Assembly (NCBI RefSeq): GCF_002198095.1 | Contig: NZ_NHMK01000002.1 | Span: 1 to 18,176, forward strand | DNA: 18,176 nucleotides | From: Deinococcus indicus | Lineage (GTDB): Bacteria > Deinococcota > Deinococci > Deinococcales > Deinococcaceae | Direction: 5' to 3' | In this document: piece by piece, positions 12,925-18,176 of the stretch | How the letters are laid out: every line of letters begins with the position of its first letter | Numbering within the stretch: the first letter of the stretch is position 1 | The notes under the pieces: model-generated | Database searches by the model: none | Told to the model about the DNA's origin: nothing | The model's input: only the letters and a program-made list of their open reading frames with translations | Made by a program: the position numbers and the translations under genes

Positions 12925-15741
12925 CTAGCCTGTCAGGTGCCCGGTCAGCCAGATCCGCAGGGCCGGGACATCCAACAGGTCGGCTGAATCCTGTGGCGGC
13001 AGCCCGAACAGTTCCAGCAGCAGTGCCCCGGCCTGGGCGCGCTGCTGGCTGTGGGCGTTCCCGGCCTGCGCCGCCTGAAGCAGCCAGCGCCGCAGCCCGT
13101 CCGGGTCGCGGGCACTCAGGTCGCGGGCACTCAGCAGCAGCAGTTGCAGCACCTGCCAGGGATTCCCGCTGCGTTCCGAGGCCCGCAGCGCCAGCCGCGC
13201 GCTGCGCCGGGCCTGCGGCGTGCGGCCCCGCGCGTAGTGCAGTTCGGTGTCCACCAGGGTCAGGCTGGTCTCGTCCGGCACCTTCCCGGAAGCGGCGATC
13301 TGTGCGCGCCACTCGGCCAGCCAGCCCTCGGCCTGCCGCCAGCGGCGCAGGTGCAGCGCCAGCTGCGTCCGGAACTCGTGCCCGTGAAATTCCAACGACT
13401 GCACGCGCAGGGTCCGCCCGGCCTCCAGCAGCGCTCCGGCCTCGACCAGAAGGGCCTCGCGTTCCTCGTCGGTTGCGGGTAGGTACACGCGCACGCCCAG
13501 CGCCGTCTGCCGGACCTGCCACGCCAGCAGGGGGGGCAGGTCCGGCAGTTGCGCCTCCAGCGCCGTCAGTTGGAGGCGTAATTCCGGTGCGTTGCCCAGG
13601 AAGGTCAGGTGCGTCAGCAGGTTCAGGCGGTAGTACAGCGTCCGCGTCCGGTCGCCCAGTTCCACGGCCAGCGCCAGCGCCTGCCCCAGCAGGTCCACGG
13701 CTGCCTGAATCTGCCCCTGGACGCCTCGCACGGAGGACAGGGTGTTCAGCACCTTCATGCGGCTGGCCGCGTCCGCCGCCAGCGGCCCGGCCAGGAACTG
13801 CCCCGCCAGCGTCTGCGCGTCCAGCAGCCGCCCAGCGCCGAAGGCCAGCCACATGCACGCCACCTGCAACGCCGCCTGCACCTGTGCGGGCGCCTGGGCA
13901 TCCTCGGCGTCGTCCGCCAGTGCCGCGAAGGTCTCGGTGCCGGGCCCTTGCAGGCCCCGGCGGTCGTGGTGCGCCAGCAGGTGCTCGGCGTGCGCGGCCT
14001 CCAGCGTGCCCAGCGTCAGCGCCGCGCGGCACGCGATCAGGATGTTCTCCCGCTCGGCGTCCACGGCCGGGTCCTCGGGCGCACGGGCCGTGAACCACCC
14101 CAGGTAGTGCGCGGCGTGCGCCTCCCGCGCCCCACGCATCAGGTCCGGGTGCGCCGCACCCTGCGCGGCCAGCAGGCCCCCCAGCGCCGGGTACAGCCGC
14201 AGCCGCTCCGAGCCCGGCAGGTACGCCTCCGCGAACGAGTGCGTCAGCAGCGTGTCCAGCTCGTCGGGCGTCACGCCCAGCGCCGGCGCGTGCAGCGGAT
14301 CGAAGTCCGGCGCGACACTCAGCCGCAGCGCCGCCGCCCGCGCACCCGCAGGCAGCAGGTCCCAGGACCGCTGCGCGACCACGTTCAGGCCCCGCCGCCC
14401 GTCACTGTCCCCGCCCGCCGCCGTCAGCGCGCCCGCCTCGTGCAGCACGCGGGCGTACACCGCGTCCAGATCCTCCACCCGCAACCACGACGCCGCCAGC
14501 GCAATCGCCAGCGGGTGTCCCGCCAGCCGCCGCGTGATGCCCGCGATCAGCGCCGCGTTCCCGGCCCCCAGCGTGAAGTCCCGCCGGACCCGCCCCGCCT
14601 CCCGCACGAACAGCTGCGCCGCGCCCGACGCCGCGATCTGCGTCACGTCCGCCTCCGGCGCCGCCTGCGACAGCCCCGACAGCGGCAGCAGGAACGTCCC
14701 GGTGTCCAGCCCACCATCCGGCCCGCCGCGCGGCGCCCGGCGGCCCGTCAGCACCCACCGCACCTCCGGCAGGTCCGCCCGCACGACAGACAGCAGCCCC
14801 GACAGGTCCTCCAGCGCGTCCAGGCCGTCCAGCAGCACCACCGACCCCGCCCCCAGCACGTCCCGCAGGAACCCGAAGCCCTGCGGCACCGGCCGGCCCG
14901 GCGCGCACGCCGCCGCCACGCGCACCGCCACGTCTGCGTCCGACTGCGCGCCCTCCGCGTTCACCAGCGTCACCGGGCGTTCCAGGCGCGTCAGTTCACG
15001 CAGCACCTCGCGCGCCAGGGTGCTCTTCCCGATCCCGCCCGGCCCGACCACCACCGCCGCGCCCCCACCCGGCGCGGCCGCCCAGGCCAGCAGCGCGTCC
15101 AGTTCCGCCTCGCGGCCCAGCATCCGGTGAGCGGGTGCCTTTCCTGAACCGCGCGCCTCTGCGGGCGCCCCGGCCGTCAGTTCCGCCAGTTCCGCGCGCA
15201 CCTCCGCCTCCAGCGCACTGCCCGGCAGCGTCAGCGGCAGCAGCCGCGCCAGACTGGCCGGCTCCATCGGCGGCGCGCCCGGCACGCCCCGCGCCCTCTG
15301 CGCCCACACCGCCGCCCGCCCCGGCTCACTGCCCTCCGCCACCCGCAACGCCTCGTCCTGCACGTGTCGCGCCAGCCGCTCCCGCTGCGCCAGCACCCAC
15401 TCCTCGAACTCCCCGGACACGTCCGGCAGGTTCACGCCATGCAGGAACGGCCCCCGGTACGCCTCCCACGCCGCCTCGCCCCGCAGCGACAGCAGCGCCG
15501 CCGCGTCACACGCCACGCCCGCCACCAGCCGCTCATCACCGCCCAACGCGCCCCCGTCATGCTCCCGCAGCGCATGCAGCGCCACCCGCAGACTCACCTC
15601 CGGCTTCGCCGCACGCGGCCACAACAGCGCCGCCAGCTGACGGCGCGGCGTCGGCCCCTCCAGACCCACGAACACCAGCAGCAACAGCGACTTCACCTTC
15701 CGGAACGACCCCAGATGCAGGTCCCCCAGCGTGATCAGCAC
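12925..15741 (-). CDS. SARP/STAND-type transcriptional regulator, 938 aa
   Basis: A large cytoplasmic signalling protein. Residues 1-70 look like a winged helix (TPRRQLAALLWP and SLRVALHALRE are typical of SARP-type regulators), followed by a bacterial transcriptional activator-like helical domain (about 75-150). Residues 205-420 are a STAND/NB-ARC ATPase: LGREAELDALL, Walker A GPGGIGKST (233-241), Walker B VVLLDGLD (301-308), an LTGRR segment (331-335) and GHPLAIALAA (408-417). Residues about 560-930 are Leu/Ala-rich helical repeats of TPR type that probably bind the signal. Such proteins assemble on ligand binding and activate transcription; the target is unknown. The only available start is a GTG, with G-rich sequence just upstream. 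The gene converges on the PF03640-like gene, 26 nt away. Confidence 0.88.
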   Translation of the reverse strand: MLITLGDLHLGSFRKVKSLLLLVFVGLEGPTPRRQLAALLWPRAAKPEVSLRVALHALREHDGGALGGDERLVAGVACDAAALLSLRGEAAWEAYRGPFLHGVNLPDVSGEFEEWVLAQRERLARHVQDEALRVAEGSEPGRAAVWAQRARGVPGAPPMEPASLARLLPLTLPGSALEAEVRAELAELTAGAPAEARGSGKAPAHRMLGREAELDALLAWAAAPGGGAAVVVGPGGIGKSTLAREVLRELTRLERPVTLVNAEGAQSDADVAVRVAAACAPGRPVPQGFGFLRDVLGAGSVVLLDGLDALEDLSGLLSVVRADLPEVRWVLTGRRAPRGGPDGGLDTGTFLLPLSGLSQAAPEADVTQIAASGAAQLFVREAGRVRRDFTLGAGNAALIAGITRRLAGHPLAIALAASWLRVEDLDAVYARVLHEAGALTAAGGDSDGRRGLNVVAQRSWDLLPAGARAAALRLSVAPDFDPLHAPALGVTPDELDTLLTHSFAEAYLPGSERLRLYPALGGLLAAQGAAHPDLMRGAREAHAAHYLGWFTARAPEDPAVDAERENILIACRAALTLGTLEAAHAEHLLAHHDRRGLQGPGTETFAALADDAEDAQAPAQVQAALQVACMWLAFGAGRLLDAQTLAGQFLAGPLAADAASRMKVLNTLSSVRGVQGQIQAAVDLLGQALALAVELGDRTRTLYYRLNLLTHLTFLGNAPELRLQLTALEAQLPDLPPLLAWQVRQTALGVRVYLPATDEEREALLVEAGALLEAGRTLRVQSLEFHGHEFRTQLALHLRRWRQAEGWLAEWRAQIAASGKVPDETSLTLVDTELHYARGRTPQARRSARLALRASERSGNPWQVLQLLLLSARDLSARDPDGLRRWLLQAAQAGNAHSQQRAQAGALLLELFGLPPQDSADLLDVPALRIWLTGHLTG

Positions 15742-15767
15742 CCCGACCCCCGACCCATCAGACCGTC

Positions 15768-15773
15768 ATGCTA
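15768..15773 (-). promoter_or_regulatory. Candidate -10 TAGCAT for the STAND regulator gene
   Basis: On the minus strand TAGCAT (TANNNT) lies 26 nt before the GTG start, predicting a leader of roughly 20 nt that contains G-rich sequence. It lies within the 75-nt gap after the YigZ-type gene, so the regulator can be transcribed separately. No clear -35 is visible. Confidence 0.3.
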
Positions 15774-15816
15774 TCCCGCCCCGCGCCCCACCGCCGCCCC
15801 GCCGGTCAGTTCCCGC

Positions 15817-16467
15817 CTACCCCGCCGCCCCCCCACCCGGCGCAGCCTCCCACGGCAACTCCACGACCTCCGCCGCCCCCCGCGACGCGTCCCGCAACGC
15901 CACCACGAACCCCGCCACGTCCTCCGGAAACACCTCCACCCGCAGCGACACCCCCGCCCCCGAGTACGCCTCCTCGCCGCGCACCACATCCAGCGACCCC
16001 AGCAGGTGATACAACCCACCCAGAAACTCGAACGGCACCGACACCGCCAGCGCCCGCCGCGCCCGCACCGTCACCCGCGAAGCCGTCCGCAGACACTCCG
16101 CCGCGCCACCCCCATACGCCCGGACCAGCCCGCCCGTGCCCAGCTTCACCCCACCGTAAAACCGCACCACGACCACCATCACGCGGTCCACGCCCTGCCC
16201 CTCGATGGCCCGCAGGATCGGCGCGCCCGCCGTCCCGCCCGGCTCGCCATCATCACCAAACCGGTACGCCCCCCCAATCCGGTACGCCCAGCAGTGATGC
16301 GTCGCATCCGGATAACGCGCCCGCAACGCCGCCAGCTGCGCCAGGGCCTCCTCCGGCGAATCCGCCCGATCCGCGAACGCCAGGAACTCACTGTTCTCGA
16401 TCACCGCATCAGACCGGTGCGGCCCCGCCAACGTCACGAACGGCGCCGGAAGATCCGAACCCACCAC
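15817..16467 (-). CDS. YigZ/IMPACT (UPF0029) family protein
   Basis: A 216-aa cytoplasmic protein. The N-terminal UPF0029 domain is clear: [19 protein letters not shown], then [52 protein letters not shown] second alpha/beta domain (about 135-205) has the shape of the family's EF-G-like C-terminal domain. Eukaryotic IMPACT modulates translation control through GCN1; the bacterial role is not settled. The start chosen is a GTG 2 nt after the Nudix stop codon, and a second GTG follows directly. A GTG at 16512 would overlap the Nudix gene by 43 nt and seems less likely. It forms an operon with the Nudix gene. Confidence 0.88.
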   Translation of the reverse strand: MVGSDLPAPFVTLAGPHRSDAVIENSEFLAFADRADSPEEALAQLAALRARYPDATHHCWAYRIGGAYRFGDDGEPGGTAGAPILRAIEGQGVDRVMVVVVRFYGGVKLGTGGLVRAYGGGAAECLRTASRVTVRARRALAVSVPFEFLGGLYHLLGSLDVVRGEEAYSGAGVSLRVEVFPEDVAGFVVALRDASRGAAEVVELPWEAAPGGGAAG

Positions 16468-16469
16468 GC

Positions 16470-17057
16470 TCAGAGCAACCCCCGTCCGGCCAGCACCGCC
16501 CGCGCATGCCACAACACCAGACTGCTCGACCCGTCCAGCACCTCCCCGGCATCCAGGCGACGATACGCCTCCGCCAGAGGCACCACCACCCGCTCGATCG
16601 TCTCCGTATCCTCATGATGCATGTCGCCCAACGACACGCCCAGCGCCAGGAACGGATAGAAGATCACGCCACTGATACTCGGCTGCGGATAAAACCCCGG
16701 CAACGCCACCCACTCCGCCGCCACACCCCCAACCTCCTCACGCAGCTCCCGCTGGGCCGCCCCGAGCAGATCCTCGCCACGCTCCACGCCCCCCGCCACC
16801 ACCTCCGTCACCGTCGCCCGCAACGGATACCGGAACTGACGGATCAACACCGCCTCACCCTGAGTGGTGACGGGCAACACGAACACCGCACGCGGCCCAC
16901 GCGGACGGTACTGATAAGCCGTCTCCACCCCACTCGGAAGACGCACCCGATCCTCGAACACCCGCCGGAACCCACCCACCAACTCACGGGACTCCAGCGT
17001 CTCCCACGGCTGAACCTCATCCTCGATCAACGACGTCCAGTTCGGGTGATCAGTCAT
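16470..17057 (-). CDS. Nudix hydrolase
   Basis: A 195-aa cytoplasmic enzyme that hydrolyses a nucleoside diphosphate linked to another group; overall layout is closest to the ADP-ribose/ADP-sugar pyrophosphatases. The Nudix box runs from Gly89 to Gly110: GGVERGE (89-95), seven residues, then RELREEVG (103-110). All metal-binding glutamates (104, 107, 108) are present; the hydrophobic residue that normally ends the box is Gly111. The preceding strand [20 protein letters not shown] is typical of the family. The exact substrate cannot be read from sequence. The start is an ATG with TAGCCT 6 nt upstream, giving a leaderless message. The YigZ-type gene follows 2 nt after the stop. Confidence 0.92.
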   Translation of the reverse strand: MTDHPNWTSLIEDEVQPWETLESRELVGGFRRVFEDRVRLPSGVETAYQYRPRGPRAVFVLPVTTQGEAVLIRQFRYPLRATVTEVVAGGVERGEDLLGAAQRELREEVGGVAAEWVALPGFYPQPSISGVIFYPFLALGVSLGDMHHEDTETIERVVVPLAEAYRRLDAGEVLDGSSSLVLWHARAVLAGRGLL

Positions 17058-17063
17058 GCGCTC

Positions 17064-17069
17064 AGGCTA
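17064..17069 (-). promoter_or_regulatory. -10 element TAGCCT for leaderless Nudix operon
   Basis: On the minus strand TAGCCT is followed by GAGCGC (6 nt) and the ATG at 17057. No ribosome binding site at normal spacing is present. A GC-rich hairpin (17088-17138) begins about where the -35 would be. Confidence 0.6.
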
Positions 17070-17087
17070 ACAGGCTGTTTCCCTGCG

Positions 17088-17138
17088 GGGGGCTGGGGGC
17101 GGTGGGGTTTCTGGGTGCGGCCCCACCCCCCAGCCCCC
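17088..17138. repeat. G-rich/C-rich hairpin upstream of Nudix gene
   Basis: GGGGGCTGGGGG-CG-GTGGGG (17088-17107) is an inverted partial copy of the CCCCACCCCCCAGCCCCC segment (17121-17138) that ends repeat copy 2, separated by 13 nt. The plus-strand G-runs could alternatively form a G-quadruplex. It seems to be a fragment of the dispersed repeat in opposite orientation. Confidence 0.6.
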
Positions 17139-17302
17139 TACCCCAGAGGGGCAGGGGGAGTTTTCGCTGCGCTCGGCAGGTATTTCTCTGAGGTGGTGGG
17201 CGGGGTGTTGGGCGGGGAGGGCCACTGCTCACACGCCATCCTCCGGTGTCGCAGCGTTCGCCCCGCGCGCTACGCGCACGACGGGCCGCGTTGCCACGAC
17301 GT
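17119..17302 (-). repeat. Dispersed GC-rich repeat, copy 2 (inverted)
   Basis: Read on the minus strand this copy carries CGTCGTGGCAAC, CCCGTCGTGCGCG with an AGCGCGCGGGGCG arm, AGGATGGCGTGTGAG (17242-17228), CCGCCCAACACC and AAATACCTGCCGAG. It ends in a hairpin CCCCCTGCCCC-TCT-GGGGTAGGGGG with four G-runs (4, 5, 6, 4; plus-strand C-runs at 17121-17144). AGGATGGCGTGTGAG is identical over 15 nt with copy 1. No gene is evident. Confidence 0.8.
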
Positions 17303-17431
17303 CGGGCGGGCCAGCCAACTTGGTGCGTGCTGGAAGGTTCTACTTTTTGGGCTTTTGCAGAAGCGGTCTTTTGAAAGTCAATCAGCGGGGCGAAGCGTCC
17401 CACCGACCATCTGACCGCAGACTGCCACCGG
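17303..17431. other. AT-richer spacer between inverted repeat copies
   Basis: This 129-bp stretch lies between two oppositely oriented repeat copies. Its middle (about 17330-17390) is clearly richer in A and T than the rest of the window, with CTACTTTTTGGGCTTTTGC and GGTCTTTTGAAAGTCAATC. A TTGACT on the minus strand could be a -35, but no convincing -10 or terminator goes with it. I see no coding signal; an unannotated small RNA or a remnant insertion is possible. Confidence 0.4.
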
Positions 17432-17597
17432 CCGTCGTGCGCGCAGCGCGCGGGCCTATACGGGGGGCGGCAGGATGGCGTCGAAGCCGGACACGTCACC
17501 GCCCACCACAAACACGCAGCAGGAGTAAAAACTCTTGCCCAGTGCAACGCCTGCTCCCCCTGCCCCCCTGGGGTAGGGGGCTGGGGGGTGGGGAAGC
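17432..17597 (+). repeat. Dispersed GC-rich repeat, copy 3 (direct)
   Basis: It starts with CCGTCGTGCGCGCAGCGCGCGGG and continues with AGGATGGCGT, ACCGCCCACCAC and CTTGCCCAGTGCAACG. It ends in CCCCCTGCCCC-CCT-GGGGTAGGGGG and four G-runs (17570-17593), then AAGC as in copy 1. The middle part is more diverged than in copies 1 and 2. It ends 38 nt before the stop of the DUF4403-like gene on the other strand. Confidence 0.75.
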
Positions 17598-17634
17598 ACC
17601 CGAAAAGCCCGCCGCCAAACGCCACCCTTCCCGC

Positions 17635-18176
17635 CTATTCCACCTGCACGTTGGCCCCGAGGGTCCCGGTCGCTTCGGCCGTGACGATCAGCGCGTCGGG
17701 CGTGACGTTCAGGCTGGTCAGGCGCAGGGTGCGGACCTGTCCGGCGAGGGTGATGCCGGGGGTGGGGGTGAAGGGGAGGCGGCGTTGCAGGTTGCTCTGG
17801 GCGGCGTTCAGGTGGGGGGTGAGGTCGATGCGGGCGGCCTGTTTGATGTAGGCCTGGGCGCGGGTGTCGGCGAGCCAGGCGAGGGCGCGGCCGGTGAGGC
17901 CGGTTCGGCGGGTGGTGACGGTGGGGCTTTCGAGGGTGAGGGTCTGGGTGGTGGGGTCGAGGGTGGGGGTGCCGCGGACGTCGGTGGTGGCGTTGAGTTT
18001 CAGGCCGAGTGGGCCGGTGATCTGGAGGTTGATGGTGGCGGTGAGGGCGGTGCCGGTGGGCCTGAGGGTGATGCGGGTGACTTTCAGGGTGGGGGAGGTG
18101 GGGACGGGGAGGGTGAGGGTGCGGCGGGTGGCTTCGCGGGTGGCGGCGGCGGAGAGTTCGGGGTAGGGGAGGCGGG
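17635..18176 (-). CDS. DUF4403-like protein, C-terminal part, cut by window
   Basis: On the minus strand the frame is open from the window edge to a TAG at 17637-17635, giving the last 179 residues. It is strand-rich: LKVTRITLRPTGTALTATIN, ITGPLGLKLNATTDVRGTPT, LDPTTQTLTLESPTVTT, then a helix LAWLADTRAQAYIKQAARIDL, and a closing LTSLNVTPDALIVTAEATGTLGANV. This order (paired strands, a line with 'D..TQTLTL', then a helix) fits the C-terminal part of DUF4403 proteins, a family of large beta-rich, usually exported lipid-binding-like proteins. The N-terminus, and so any signal peptide, is outside the window. The family call is by pattern. Codon use has very strong C at third positions, like the rest of the window. 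Confidence 0.7.
   Translation of the reverse strand, partial: RLPYPELSAAATREATRRTLTLPVPTSPTLKVTRITLRPTGTALTATINLQITGPLGLKLNATTDVRGTPTLDPTTQTLTLESPTVTTRRTGLTGRALAWLADTRAQAYIKQAARIDLTPHLNAAQSNLQRRLPFTPTPGITLAGQVRTLRLTSLNVTPDALIVTAEATGTLGANVQVE

Noticed and set aside
11393..14098. A 901-codon minus-strand frame opposite the GGDEF and PF03640-like genes
   Set aside because: It is an antisense shadow caused by high GC. The true coding frames on both strands have recognisable domains and start signals.
17303..17431. A small RNA gene in the AT-richer spacer
   Set aside because: Only an isolated TTGACT and T-runs are visible, without a paired -10 and terminator, so it is noted as a possibility and not called as a gene.
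17062..17625. A 187-codon minus-strand frame across the 17-kb intergenic region
   Set aside because: It spans both repeat copies and the AT-richer spacer and gives a low-complexity product with no start signal.

Overview
The window is GC-rich bacterial chromosome and most likely comes from a Deinococcus. The grounds are the base composition, the make-up of the proteins, an extremophile-type mix of genes (Tat-exported ferritin-like protein, Nudix hydrolase, MerR, ArsR and STAND regulators, small GGDEF proteins), dispersed non-coding repeats, and many starts of the form TANNNT, 6-8 nt, then ATG, the leaderless arrangement known from Deinococcus. The genus is inferred; no rRNA or other decisive marker is present.

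Layout. Positions 1-2734 hold the end of a roadblock-like protein (+), an unrecognised 199-aa protein (+), a CAP-domain lipoprotein (-) and a crotonase-family protein (+). Positions 2735-3227 are a gene-free repeat region. Next come malate dehydrogenase (3228-4220) with its terminator, a two-gene MerR-type operon behind a perfect 20-bp palindrome (4433-5258), and a Tat-signal ferritin-like protein with a terminator (5429-6398). From 6477 to 10800 the minus strand carries an M29 aminopeptidase, a membrane GGDEF protein with degraded active-site motifs, an 80-aa protein coupled to an ArsR/DUF2087 regulator (paired operator-like sites and a tandem repeat upstream), and a coupled ispF-trmL pair. 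From 10914 the plus strand carries an intact GGDEF protein coupled to a protein resembling the secreted-repeat family PF03640. A 136-bp element with inverted ends follows, and then a second PF03640-like paralogue. A 938-aa SARP/STAND regulator (-), a YigZ/IMPACT protein and a Nudix hydrolase (-) follow. A 577-bp gene-free region with two inverted copies of a GC-rich repeat comes next, and the 3' end of a DUF4403-like gene (-) closes the window.

Much of the gene content is ordinary housekeeping (TCA cycle, MEP isoprenoid pathway, tRNA modification, peptide turnover). The less ordinary content lies between genes. A three-copy dispersed repeat carries a conserved G-quadruplex/hairpin module (2848-3103, 17119-17302, 17432-17597). 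A 17-bp response-regulator-like box is shared by the ferritin-like and PF03640-like genes. A diguanylate cyclase is coupled to a signal-peptide-less PF03640-like protein. Several regulator operons have clear palindromes. I see no CRISPR array, tRNA, rRNA, transposase, prophage or recognisable defence system.
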